Source: Flavobacterium sp.
GTDB lineage: Bacteria > Bacteroidota > Bacteroidia > Flavobacteriales > Flavobacteriaceae
Reading direction: 5' to 3'
NCBI GenBank assembly: GCA_020403245.1
Contig: JADBYA010000002.1
Span: 248,001 to 312,000 of the forward strand
Length of the DNA: 64,000 nucleotides
Of the stretch, positions 1 through 9,827 are shown in pieces. The notes beneath the pieces were generated by a model. The model worked only from the letters and a program-made list of their open reading frames with translations. It was not told the DNA's origin and ran no database searches. Numbering within the stretch: the stretch's first letter is position 1; the number at the start of each line of letters is the position of its first letter. Position numbers and translations under genes: made by a program.

Positions 1-745
1 GTGTAATGCTTACATCTCGTGTTTCATTACCATTAATGACTAAATTATTGGAGAAATTTCCGGTCACAACACATGAACCTTGGGGAATTGGTGAAGTTGA
101 TGCAATTGGATTTGGAACTGTAGTAGCGTTTGCAGGCGCTTGTCCTGAAGAAGAATAGGGCTGATTATTTAGTCCAAAAGCCCAATACCCTTGTGCTTTA
201 TTACCGTTTACCGGAAAAATATTGTTCCCAATATTAAAAGTACTAATATAAGTGTTGAACCCAACAAAACTAGCAATAGTTCCAGTATAATCAACACCTT
301 GATGACGAATACTAATTTGATAATTTTGATACGATAAAGAAACTCGCATCCATTGATAACTTCCTGAGGCAACTTGGCTCAATGGAATTTTTAAAAAAGT
401 TTCACCTTCGACAACGATTTTTGACTGACTAAAATCTATTGCACTGGCTCCACCAATAGTTGTTTCCGGAGCATGATATACAATAGTTCCCTGACCAATT
501 TGGGTATTTGCATTTGGCGCTAATTCAACATAATGAGCAGAGATGGTGTTGAAAAGTGGAGATTGAGCAGCATTTCCAGCAGGGATTGTTGATGGTTGCC
601 CCAAATTATTCAATCGAGCTTGGTTTTCATCAAATTTAAATTTGATAATTAACATTGGTTCTTCATTTGAAGAATTATCATTACTACACGAAAAGAACGA
701 AATTGTAGCAGCTATAAATAGTAATAGAATAATTAATTTTCTCAT
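1..745 (-). CDS. Putative lipoprotein, C-terminus cut by window edge
   Basis: Minus-strand ORF starting at 745 (MRKLIILLLFIAATISFFSCSNDNSSNEEP...) with a lipobox-like FFSC; open to the window start, so absent from the ORF track. Confidence 0.7.
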   Translation of the reverse strand, partial: MRKLIILLLFIAATISFFSCSNDNSSNEEPMLIIKFKFDENQARLNNLGQPSTIPAGNAAQSPLFNTISAHYVELAPNANTQIGQGTIVYHAPETTIGGASAIDFSQSKIVVEGETFLKIPLSQVASGSYQWMRVSLSYQNYQISIRHQGVDYTGTIASFVGFNTYISTFNIGNNIFPVNGNKAQGYWAFGLNNQPYSSSGQAPANATTVPNPIASTSPIPQGSCVVTGNFSNNLVINGNETRDVSIT

Positions 746-775
746 TTTGGTTTGGTTTCAAAACATAAGACGAAA

Positions 776-1627
776 TCAATATGTTTTTGTTACATCTTCA
801 TCTATAACGAGAATATAGTCCCCTTTAGTATTATTTTCATCCAATATTTTTTCTACCCCTTTTTGTTCTACAACAGAAATGGTAATGATATTAAGTGCTG
901 GCATCGTTTTTTTTAAGTACCAATAAATTCCTTCAAAGTTGTCGGAATGATAGGTTCCGTTGTAATGAATGAAAACAGAATTGGGTTGTAAATTCTTTTG
1001 AATAAAATAAGCCATAGTGGCATCTTTTATGGCTTGTGCTTTTGGCATATTGGGACTAGTATGATCTCCCATCATTTTCATCATTTCGACATAACCGGGT
1101 AAAGTAGCATCATAAAGAATGGGCAATGGTGCTATCCAAGTTTTTTCTTCATCGGTTAAATTATCCAGCGCCTCAAACCCTTTTTTGGATACTAAGGAAG
1201 CATATCTTCTCGGAATATTGGTGGCTATGAAAGCCAGCTTATTTTCTTTGGCAAAATCAACCAATGGTTTGTAATCGGTTTTATAATTAGGCCAAAGCCG
1301 AGCTGTTGAGTCTAGTTGTTTCTGATTGATTTCTCCTTTGAGATAAAGGTCTAATTGCTTTTGATTATCGGCTTCGAGCATTTCTGCACCTAGAACCAAT
1401 TGCTTTTTATTGGATAAATCTTTGGTTAATTCAAGTTGAAGCCAATGAACAATTGAATTGTTGTGATATTCACCAAAAAGTATTACCTCTGATTTTTCGG
1501 CACTTTTTAAAAGCTTGGCATACGTTGTTTTTTTGCCGTTTTTATCAAATAGTTGGTAAGGCGATTTATCTTGCCCTTTTGAGGTAATGGTTATTACTAA
1601 AATAATAAGAAAAATTATTCGTTTCAT
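776..1627 (-). CDS. ChaN-family (haem-binding uptake, Tiki-like) lipoprotein/exported protein
   Basis: ILFGEYHNN...GAEMLEADNQ...HYNGTYHSDNFEGI motifs typical of the ChaN/DUF399 family; start taken at internal Met MKRIIF. Confidence 0.75.
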   Translation of the reverse strand: MKRIIFLIILVITITSKGQDKSPYQLFDKNGKKTTYAKLLKSAEKSEVILFGEYHNNSIVHWLQLELTKDLSNKKQLVLGAEMLEADNQKQLDLYLKGEINQKQLDSTARLWPNYKTDYKPLVDFAKENKLAFIATNIPRRYASLVSKKGFEALDNLTDEEKTWIAPLPILYDATLPGYVEMMKMMGDHTSPNMPKAQAIKDATMAYFIQKNLQPNSVFIHYNGTYHSDNFEGIYWYLKKTMPALNIITISVVEQKGVEKILDENNTKGDYILVIDEDVTKTY

Positions 1628-1770
1628 AAGTGTTCGTTTTAACGCCAATGTTATAACTTTGGGACATACAATAATAAGAATTTAATCGTCAAACTGCAAC
1701 CACAATACGAACAACTAACAACTCATCACTTTTCACTAATCACTAATCACTCTTTACTTTTCACTAAAAC

Positions 1771-3063
1771 ATGAAATACCATCAAATAGACCGAAATTTA
1801 TTTATTAAAAACAGAGCAAAATTTACTGCGAAAATGAAACCAAACAGTGTAGCAGTTTTCAATTCCAATGATATTTATCCCGTTTCTGCTGATTCGACTT
1901 TACCATTTGCACAACATCGTGATATTTTTTATCTGTCTGGCGTTGATCAAGAAGAAAGTATTTTGCTGCTTTTTCCTGATGCGCCATACGAACATTTAAA
2001 AGAGATTTTATTTCTAAAAGAAACCAACGAACATATTGCCATTTGGGAAGGTGAGAAGTTGACAAAAGACCGTGCTTTTGAAGTTTCGGGCATCAAATCG
2101 GTGATTTGGTTGCAAGATTTTCACAAAACGTTGAAAGAAATCATGGCGTATGCCGAAACGATATACATTAATACTAATGAACATTATCGTGCAGTGATTG
2201 AAACCGAAACCCGTGAAGCCCGATTTGTAAAATGGTGGAAAGAAAACTATCCGGCACATAAAGTAGAAAAAGCCAATCCTATCTTGCAAAGACTGCGCTC
2301 TGTAAAAGAAAGCGAAGAATTAGATTTGATTCAAAAAGCGTGTGATATTACCGAAAAGGGCTATCGGAGAGTGTTGCAATTTGTCAAACCAAACGTCATG
2401 GAATATGAAATTGAAGCCGAGTTTGCTCACGAGTTTCTTCGCAATCGCTCCAAAGGTTTTGCTTATACACCTATCATTGCTTCGGGAAATAATGCCAATG
2501 TGCTGCATTATATAGAGAATAACCAACAATGCAAAGCAGGCGATTTAATTTTGTTAGACGTTGGTGCCGAATATGCCAATTATTCCAGTGATATGACGCG
2601 TATGGTTCCTTCTTCTGGACGATTTACAGAAAGACAAAAGGAAGTGTACAACGCCGTGTTACGCGTAAAAAACGAAGCAACCAAAATGCTAACCGTAGGC
2701 AATCTTTGGAAACAATACCATGTTGAAGTTGGTAAAATCATGACTTCGGAATTGCTTGGTTTAGGACTTCTTGACAAAGCCGATGTGCAAAACGAAAACC
2801 CCGATTGGCCAGCGTATAAAAAATATTTCATGCACGGCACCTCTCACCACTTGGGATTGGATACTCATGATTATGGATTACTTCACGAACCTATGCAAGC
2901 CAATATGGTTTTTACCGTAGAACCAGGGATTTATATTCCTGCCGAAGGTTTTGGTATTCGTTTAGAAGATGATGTGGTGATACAAGCCCAAGGCGACCCG
3001 TTTAACTTGATGCGCAATATTCCGATTGAGGTTGATGAGATTGAGTCGATAATGAATGCTTAG
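1771..3063 (+). CDS. pepP: Aminopeptidase P family protein (Xaa-Pro aminopeptidase, M24B)
   Basis: N-terminal AMP_N-like region plus DVGAEYANYSSDMTR, HGTSHHLGLDTHD, VEPGIYIP metal-ligand motifs. Confidence 0.9.
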   Translation: MKYHQIDRNLFIKNRAKFTAKMKPNSVAVFNSNDIYPVSADSTLPFAQHRDIFYLSGVDQEESILLLFPDAPYEHLKEILFLKETNEHIAIWEGEKLTKDRAFEVSGIKSVIWLQDFHKTLKEIMAYAETIYINTNEHYRAVIETETREARFVKWWKENYPAHKVEKANPILQRLRSVKESEELDLIQKACDITEKGYRRVLQFVKPNVMEYEIEAEFAHEFLRNRSKGFAYTPIIASGNNANVLHYIENNQQCKAGDLILLDVGAEYANYSSDMTRMVPSSGRFTERQKEVYNAVLRVKNEATKMLTVGNLWKQYHVEVGKIMTSELLGLGLLDKADVQNENPDWPAYKKYFMHGTSHHLGLDTHDYGLLHEPMQANMVFTVEPGIYIPAEGFGIRLEDDVVIQAQGDPFNLMRNIPIEVDEIESIMNA

Positions 3064-3068
3064 TTAAA

Positions 3069-3300
3069 GTATAGAAAATAGAGAATACCTGCCTGCCGGC
3101 AGGGAGAATAGACGGATTAAGGAAGTGAGTCGTTTTTGTTTCAAGGGTGTCATTGCTTCGCCAGCCAGCCTGTCGGCAGATAGGTTTGAACGTAGCTATC
3201 GTGTATGACGAAGAAAGAATCTCACTAATTATTATGAGATGCTTCCTGCGTCAGCATGACAAACATCATAGAAAGAAAATTGTAACAATCATTCGAGCAT
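3069..3300. repeat. Intergenic repeat-rich segment: GAAAATAGA-type motif, CCTGCCTGCCGGCAGG palindromes and a palindromic 'GAATCTCAC..GTGAGATGC' segment
   Basis: Palindrome at 3087-3104, degenerate copy at about 3160-3184, AATCTCA/TGAGAT inverted repeat about 3215-3245; no ORF. Confidence 0.6.
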
Positions 3301-3347
3301 TCATAGCTAAACGCTATTTTTGAAACTCGTAACTTGTAACTTGAAAC

Positions 3348-4130
3348 TTGAAACAAATAATCTACAAAAACACTAAAATATCTTATACCGATCAAGGTAA
3401 AGGAACAGCTGTGGTTTTGCTACATGGTTTCTTAGAAAACAAATCCATGTGGAACGCTTTTGTCCCTGAATTGGCTAAGAAAAACCGCGTCATTACTTTA
3501 GATTTATTGGGTCATGGCGAAACCGAATGTTTAGGATATGTTCACGCCATGGAAGATCAAGCCGATATGGTTTATGCGCTGTTGTTGTTTTTAAAAATAA
3601 GGAAAGTGGTTCTGGTTGGCCATTCTATGGGCGGATATATTGCGTTGGCTTTCGCCGAATTATTCCCCGAAAATGTAAAAGGTTTGTTCCTTTTAAATTC
3701 TACTTCACGCGCCGACAGCGAAGAAAAAAAAATTAATAGAGACCGAGCTATAGTTGCCGTTAAACAAAATTATGGTGCTTTTGTTAGCATGAGTATTGCT
3801 AATCTTTTTAGTGAAGACAATCGCGAACGTCTCGTCGATGCAATTGAAAAAGTAAAAAAACAAGCGCTCAAAACACCTTTACAAGGAATTGTGGCCGCAC
3901 TCGAAGGCATGAAAATCAGAAAAGACAGAGAAGTGATTTTGCATTTTGCACCTTATCCAATTCAATTGGTTTTAGGTCAAAAAGATGGGGTGCTCAATTA
4001 TGATGAAAACATCGACCAGATTGAAGCAACCAAAGTGCAACTCACTACTTTTCCCGATGGACACATGTCGCATATTGAAAACGAGAAGGAATTGAAGCAA
4101 GTTTTAGTGGAGTTTTTGAAGAAGGTTTAA
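3348..4130 (+). CDS. Alpha/beta fold hydrolase
   Basis: VVLLHGFLENKSMW, LVGHSMGGYIALAFAE nucleophile elbow, DGHMSHIE. Confidence 0.88.
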   Translation: MKQIIYKNTKISYTDQGKGTAVVLLHGFLENKSMWNAFVPELAKKNRVITLDLLGHGETECLGYVHAMEDQADMVYALLLFLKIRKVVLVGHSMGGYIALAFAELFPENVKGLFLLNSTSRADSEEKKINRDRAIVAVKQNYGAFVSMSIANLFSEDNRERLVDAIEKVKKQALKTPLQGIVAALEGMKIRKDREVILHFAPYPIQLVLGQKDGVLNYDENIDQIEATKVQLTTFPDGHMSHIENEKELKQVLVEFLKKV

Positions 4131-4206
4131 CCACAAAGGCACAATGGATGAATAAGGTTCACCAAGTTTGTGCTCTTTGTGAAAAAACTTGGTGTTCTTT
4201 GTGGTT
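4128..4206. repeat. Nested intergenic inverted repeat
   Basis: Outer arms TAACCACAAAG...CTTTGTGGTTA; inner perfect 10-bp arms CACCAAGTTT (4160-4169)/AAACTTGGTG (4185-4194). Confidence 0.6.
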
Positions 4207-4211
4207 AGATA

Positions 4212-6962
4212 TCACAATTTTTCCTCAAAAGGAATTTCCACATTCAATATTTCTTGAAGTAAAACCACAATTTGGGTCAAATAATTTTCCATAATTTCTT
4301 CGGTAATAACGGTTGTTTTTACTTTGTTTTCCTCAAATGTAAACGGCAAAAACCCCGATTTTAAATTTTTAAACGAAATAATTCCGGCTTCAATTTGGCT
4401 GTTTTTAGTTTCGTGTTGATGCATAAAAGCATAGGCCAAAACTTGAATGATTTTCTCGTTTTTGATGTCTTCCGTAAGACCAGTCCAATCTTTGAGCGTT
4501 ACATTTTTCTGTTCTACTTTTCCAGTTTTATAATCAACAATTCGAATTTTTCCATTGCGACGTTCAATTCTATCCACTTTCCCTGCAATCTTTATAGGAA
4601 ACGGTAATGTGATATGTTTCAAAGTTTGACTTAATTCCGCTTCCAATGCCAAAATTTGAACTTCATCACCATTTTCTAGCCCTTCTTTTTCGAGTTTCAA
4701 AAAGTTAAATACATTTCTTTTGGCCACTTCAAAAGCCAAAAGGTTTCTTCCTTTCTTGATTTCCCCTTCTTTGTACACCAATTTGAATTGGTTCAAAACT
4801 TCATTTTCAATTTTATGGATACAAGTATCAATATCTGCAACTGTTAAAAGCATTCCAACAAAAGGTTTGTATATTTCTTCCAGCGCACCATGAATAATGG
4901 TTCCAAGGGTATTTACAGCTATGTTTTCCTCTACTTCATCGGTTTCTCTAATGCGTAAAATGCGCTGAAAATAAAACTGTATTGGATTGCGGACATAAGT
5001 AGTTAAAGACGATGGCGAAAAACCTTGTTCTGCTATTTCCTTCAACCGAACCATTATACTTTCTGTTTTTGGAACTACCATACTTTGGTTGGCTACTGAA
5101 GGCACATCAGGATTGTAATATTCAAAAGACAAATTGTGGTTGGGTTGTTTCTCTACTTCTAGTTGAGTTATAAAACGACTTTTTTCTCCTGCATCAAATC
5201 CTTCGCTATCCGAGTTGTAAATGAGATAAATGTTTTTGGCACGTTGCAACAAATGATAAAAGTGATAGGTATAAATAGCGTCTTTTTCTTTAAAAGTTGG
5301 CAATTTATATTCTTTTTTGACATCATAAGGGATAAACGAATTAGTGTTTTTTCCAGCCGGGAATTTGCCTTCATTGACCGAGGTGATGATGACCGTTTCA
5401 AAATCGAGTACACGACTTTCCAATACGCCCATAATTTGTAATCCGCTCAATGGTTCACCTTCAAACGACACTTCTGCCAAATCTACCACTTGTTTGTAAA
5501 TCGCTTGCAAGGTTTTGATATCATCTATATTTTGATGAGAAGAGAAATACGATATCATTTTATTAATGACTTTATAAATTGAGTATAAAAAGGTATTCGT
5601 AATTTTTTCTTCTTCGTTGTCATAACTTAAATTGGCTTTGATTATCAATAAAATTGCCGAGATATTTTCTAAAACAGCAACAGAACTCCTATCCCATTTT
5701 TGAAATAACAAATGAAATAATTCATTGCCATCAGCATGAAGTTCTTCCAATTTTTTATGGGTGATGAAGGTGTAATTGTTTTTATTAATAATGGAAACTA
5801 GAGCATCAGCATTGAGATAAGGTTCAATTAATGGATGTGTCAAAATATCGAGCACGTCTTTATAATACATCACATAGCTCGTGGCATTTCTAGTCAATGC
5901 ATTGGTATGTAATTTAAAAAGTTTGGTAATCAACAATTGTGCAGGATTGTTTTTGCTGGTAAATCCCATTGTGATGTTCAATGAAGCAACACTATCGGGT
6001 AAAGAATGTAAAATAGGTAGTAATAAATGTTCCTCACCAAGTACTAAAGCTATATTTTGTATACTTGGACTACTTTCTTGAATGAGTTTTTCAATAATAC
6101 TACCTGCAATTTTTGCTTGTCCAATGGATTTGGAAGCAGCAATAACTTCAATATTCTTAGCTTCTGAAAAATCATTGACTATCCATTGATAAGGATGTGT
6201 TTTATAATACATCCATTCTGATTTGAAACGCCTTTGAAACAATCCAGCATCGTGAAAAGTATCGTGTAACAGCGTTTCATCAATGTCCCAATAGATTTTG
6301 GCAACATCTAAAGCCAATAAGTGCTGAATAATTTTCTCTTCGGCTTTATTGAGAGCATTAAAGCCAGCGAAAACAAACTGGTTACTATTGTTTTCTGAAA
6401 AGTGATTAAGATTTTTTTCTGCTTCTCGATAAATCAAACCTTGATAACCGACACCTTTATTTAGTAGATAGTCGTAAAGTGTATGATAATATTCAGGGAG
6501 TTTTTTCCAGAATAAAAGATAATTTTTAATCAGTTCAGTCCTTTTATTGATATCAACAGACCAATGTTCTATTTCTTTGATGTTTTCAAGATATTTCAAA
6601 ATTTTATCTGGGTCTAATAAATACCTATCGATTTCATTAAAATCTTGAAGTAACGTTTTTGCCCAATCGGCAAATGTTTCAAACAGTTCGGGATTTTCAG
6701 TTATGGAAAGATATACTTCGTAAAATTCAAATAAAAGTTCAACACTGTCTATTGAACGTATCCCAGCTACATCCTGAATAAAATCTTCTATACTGATTAT
6801 TTCTGGGGCAAAAATAGTAGTAGAAACTAGCTTTTTTAATTCGTCGAGCAAGAAAACTTTTGCCCTCTTGTTAGGCAAAACAATAACTAGTTCTGAAAGA
6901 TTTTCAGAATTATTTTTAAGAATTTCTTGAGCTAGTTGATAAAGGAATGTTGTTTTTGACAT
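4212..6962 (-). CDS. PD-(D/E)XK nuclease family protein, AddB-like helicase-nuclease partner
   Basis: C-terminal GTIIHGALEEIY...KIAGKVDRIERRNGKIRIVDYKTGK nuclease motif; paired with an AddA-like helicase at 9828-12998; start at MSKTTF. Confidence 0.85.
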   Translation of the reverse strand: MSKTTFLYQLAQEILKNNSENLSELVIVLPNKRAKVFLLDELKKLVSTTIFAPEIISIEDFIQDVAGIRSIDSVELLFEFYEVYLSITENPELFETFADWAKTLLQDFNEIDRYLLDPDKILKYLENIKEIEHWSVDINKRTELIKNYLLFWKKLPEYYHTLYDYLLNKGVGYQGLIYREAEKNLNHFSENNSNQFVFAGFNALNKAEEKIIQHLLALDVAKIYWDIDETLLHDTFHDAGLFQRRFKSEWMYYKTHPYQWIVNDFSEAKNIEVIAASKSIGQAKIAGSIIEKLIQESSPSIQNIALVLGEEHLLLPILHSLPDSVASLNITMGFTSKNNPAQLLITKLFKLHTNALTRNATSYVMYYKDVLDILTHPLIEPYLNADALVSIINKNNYTFITHKKLEELHADGNELFHLLFQKWDRSSVAVLENISAILLIIKANLSYDNEEEKITNTFLYSIYKVINKMISYFSSHQNIDDIKTLQAIYKQVVDLAEVSFEGEPLSGLQIMGVLESRVLDFETVIITSVNEGKFPAGKNTNSFIPYDVKKEYKLPTFKEKDAIYTYHFYHLLQRAKNIYLIYNSDSEGFDAGEKSRFITQLEVEKQPNHNLSFEYYNPDVPSVANQSMVVPKTESIMVRLKEIAEQGFSPSSLTTYVRNPIQFYFQRILRIRETDEVEENIAVNTLGTIIHGALEEIYKPFVGMLLTVADIDTCIHKIENEVLNQFKLVYKEGEIKKGRNLLAFEVAKRNVFNFLKLEKEGLENGDEVQILALEAELSQTLKHITLPFPIKIAGKVDRIERRNGKIRIVDYKTGKVEQKNVTLKDWTGLTEDIKNEKIIQVLAYAFMHQHETKNSQIEAGIISFKNLKSGFLPFTFEENKVKTTVITEEIMENYLTQIVVLLQEILNVEIPFEEKL

Positions 6963-6972
6963 TGCATAAATA

Positions 6973-7007
6973 TAAAAAAAGCCATTCAATTAAGAATGGC
7001 TTTTTAA
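6973..7007 (-). terminator. Rho-independent terminator downstream of OmpA-family gene
   Basis: AAAAAGCCATTC-aattaa-GAATGGCTTTTT. Confidence 0.8.
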
Positions 7008-7025
7008 TATTATTTATATAGTAAA

Positions 7026-8459
7026 TTATAATTTACCTTCATATATAGAACCTACGTGTCTAACTTCTGTTCTTCTATTCAAAGCTTTACCTTGTTTAGT
7101 TTTGTTTGTAGAGATTGGTTTAGATTCTCCAAAACCTACAGCAGTTAAATTTTCTGCTTTAATACCTTTTTCTATCATAGCATTTCTAACTGCGTTTGCT
7201 CTATCTTCAGAAAGTTTTTGATTAAATTTATCTGATCCATCGCTATCTGTGTGTCCTTCAATACTAAATTTAGCATTAGGATAGTTTTTTAGGATTTCTC
7301 TCATAGCATCCAAACTAGAGATAGTTGCAGCATCTCCAACTTTGAAAGTAGCTTTACCAGAGTTAAAGAATACTGATCTTGCTTGAATTTTAAGTTTTTC
7401 TATTACTTCAGGAGTTACTTCAGGACATCCTTTGTTGCTAACTGGTCCAGCAATAGTAGGACAATCGTCTTCTAAATCTGGCACACCATCTTTATCTGCA
7501 TCTAATACTGGTGGAATTGGACAACCTTGGTTAGATTTTGGACCTGCAACTGTAGGGCATTTGTCTTCTTTATCTTGCGTTCCATCACCGTCAGTATCTG
7601 GACAACCATTGAATTCTTTTAAACCTGCTACGTCAACACAAGCATCAAGATTATCAGAAATTCCATCACCATCAGTATCAGGACAACCATTGAATTCAGC
7701 AGGACCAGCAACTTCTGGACAAGTATCGCTTGCATCTGTAATACCATCACCGTCAGTATCAGGACAACCATTAAATTGTTTTAAACCAGGAACTTCCGGA
7801 CAAGCATCATCTTTGTCATAAATTCCATCATCATCTTTGTCTGATCCACCAAATTTGAATGTAAGCCCAGCAAAATGTTGCATATGAGATGGCATTTCTT
7901 CACGAATATCTTCAAAAGATTGTTTGTATGTTGCGCGGTAGGATAAACCAATAAAGTCATTAAACCAGTAAGTTAAACCTAAACCTCCATTTAATGTTCC
8001 TGCACTTATGTCATCACCGATCCAAGTGTAACCTCCACCAAAGTGTAAAGACGGATCAATTGATTTAGATTTAATTAAGTTCATGAAACTATAATTAATC
8101 ACAGCATCAACTCCGTAATAGTCTAAGTCACCAGGATTAACAACTGTGTAATCGGCATTGTTAACTCTAGGTTGAACCCATTTATTAATTCGATTAATAG
8201 ATCCGGTTACGCCAAAAGAGAAATTGTCTCCAACATATCTTGATACGTTTACAAATGATAAAGAAGGTAGAATATTCCAATTGTCATTAGCATTGAAAAA
8301 TTCAGAAAATTGATCTTCTAATTTTGATGCAGCACTAACTCTAGTGTCTACTGCATTAACCCCAAAGGTTATCGCCCAAGGGTTGTTGTTGTCTTGAGCT
8401 TGAGAGCTGAAACCAGCTAACATTAACATAGCAACTAATAATTTGTTAAGATGTTTCAT
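7026..8459 (-). CDS. OmpA family outer membrane protein with thrombospondin type 3 repeats
   Basis: Signal peptide; FNGCPDTDGDGI(T/S)D TSP3 repeats with 81-bp DNA period; OmpA C-terminus FSIEGHTDSDGSDKFNQKLSEDRANAV. Confidence 0.93.
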   Translation of the reverse strand: MKHLNKLLVAMLMLAGFSSQAQDNNNPWAITFGVNAVDTRVSAASKLEDQFSEFFNANDNWNILPSLSFVNVSRYVGDNFSFGVTGSINRINKWVQPRVNNADYTVVNPGDLDYYGVDAVINYSFMNLIKSKSIDPSLHFGGGYTWIGDDISAGTLNGGLGLTYWFNDFIGLSYRATYKQSFEDIREEMPSHMQHFAGLTFKFGGSDKDDDGIYDKDDACPEVPGLKQFNGCPDTDGDGITDASDTCPEVAGPAEFNGCPDTDGDGISDNLDACVDVAGLKEFNGCPDTDGDGTQDKEDKCPTVAGPKSNQGCPIPPVLDADKDGVPDLEDDCPTIAGPVSNKGCPEVTPEVIEKLKIQARSVFFNSGKATFKVGDAATISSLDAMREILKNYPNAKFSIEGHTDSDGSDKFNQKLSEDRANAVRNAMIEKGIKAENLTAVGFGESKPISTNKTKQGKALNRRTEVRHVGSIYEGKL

Positions 8460-8548
8460 ACTTGATTTGATTAGTTATATAAATTTATTTGAGGCAAAAG
8501 TAATACGATTTACTATAATATCAAAATATTTTGTTAAAATATAATGAT

Positions 8549-9760
8549 TTAAATAATTTTTAAAGCTCTACCAACTTCTGTAAAAGCTAAAATTGCTTTG
8601 TCAAGATGGTCTCTTGAATGTGCCGCAGAAAGTTGCACTCGAATTCTAGCTTTGTCTTTTGGTACTACAGGGAAGAAGAATCCAATTACATATATTCCTT
8701 TTTTTAACAATTCATCAGCCATAATTTGAGATAATTTAGCATCATACAACATAACAGGTACGATTGCTGAGTCGCCATCAATAATATCAAAACCAGCTTT
8801 TTTCATACCTTCTTTGAAATATTTAGTGTTCCATTCTAATTTATCTCTAAGCTTTGTGTCTTTTTCTAAAAGTTCAAAAACTTTTATTGATGCACCCACA
8901 ATTGCTGGTGCTAAAGAATTAGAGAATAAATAGGGGCGAGAACGTTGACGTAAAATTTCAATAATTTCTTTTTTGGCAGTAGTATAACCACCCATTGCAC
9001 CACCCAGCGCTTTTCCTAATGTTCCTGTAATTATATCTACTCTTCCCATTACTCCTTTGGCTTCTGGAGTTCCTTTTCCTGTTGCACCGATAAATCCCGC
9101 TGCATGACATTCGTCAACCATCACTAAGGCATCATATTTATCAGCTAAATCACAAATTTTATCTAATGGCGCCACTAATCCGTCCATCGAGAAAACACCA
9201 TCAGTAACAATTAATTTGAAACGATGGCCAACTTCTGTAGCTTTAATTAATTGTTGTTCCAAATCTTCCATGTCTGAATTGGTATAACGATAACGAGCTG
9301 CTTTACATAGTCTAACGCCATCAATAATAGAAGCATGGTTTAAACTATCCGATATAATACAATCTTCCTCACCCAACAAAGGTTCGAAAACACCACCATT
9401 GGCATCAAAAGCTGCAGCATATAAAATGGTATCTTCCGTTCCATAAAAATCAGCTATCTTTTTTTCTAATGTTTTATGAATATCTTGTGTGCCGCAAATA
9501 AAACGCACCGAAGACATTCCGAAACCATGAGAATCTAGAGTATCCTTGGCTGCTTGAATTACTTCTGGATGTGATGATAAGCCCAAATAGTTATTGGCAC
9601 AAAAATTTAGCACTGTTTTGCCGCCTGCCTGTCCGGCAGGCAGGTTCACATTTATTTCTGCACCTTGTGGAGAAGTAATGATGCGTTCTTTTTTAAAAAT
9701 TCCATTTTGTTCAATGGTGTTTAATTCGTTTTGAAGGTGTTGTTGAATTTTTCCGTACAT
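8549..9760 (-). CDS. kbl: Glycine C-acetyltransferase (2-amino-3-ketobutyrate CoA ligase)
   Basis: [62 protein letters not shown]. Confidence 0.95.
   Translation of the reverse strand: MYGKIQQHLQNELNTIEQNGIFKKERIITSPQGAEINVNLPAGQAGGKTVLNFCANNYLGLSSHPEVIQAAKDTLDSHGFGMSSVRFICGTQDIHKTLEKKIADFYGTEDTILYAAAFDANGGVFEPLLGEEDCIISDSLNHASIIDGVRLCKAARYRYTNSDMEDLEQQLIKATEVGHRFKLIVTDGVFSMDGLVAPLDKICDLADKYDALVMVDECHAAGFIGATGKGTPEAKGVMGRVDIITGTLGKALGGAMGGYTTAKKEIIEILRQRSRPYLFSNSLAPAIVGASIKVFELLEKDTKLRDKLEWNTKYFKEGMKKAGFDIIDGDSAIVPVMLYDAKLSQIMADELLKKGIYVIGFFFPVVPKDKARIRVQLSAAHSRDHLDKAILAFTEVGRALKII
9624..9644. repeat. CCTGCCTGTCCGGCAGGCAGG palindromic element inside kbl
   Basis: 8-bp arms CCTGCCTG/CAGGCAGG; encodes LPAGQAG in frame in the kbl protein. 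Confidence 0.75.
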
Positions 9761-9827
9761 TTTGTTTGGTTTAAAGTTTCGAGTTTAAAGTTATATGAAA
9801 TCTTTACTCTATTTTCTTCTAAAAAGT

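Noticed and set aside
2014-2289. Antisense ORFs inside the aminopeptidase P gene (and similar short ORFs in ileS, pyk, fabF, gdhA)
   Set aside because: Fully overlapped by strongly supported conserved genes; no recognisable protein features
7432-7821. 129-aa plus-strand ORF (MLLTGPAIVGQSSSKSGTPSLS...)
   Set aside because: Antisense shadow of the TSP3 repeat region of the OmpA-family gene; composition follows the repeats
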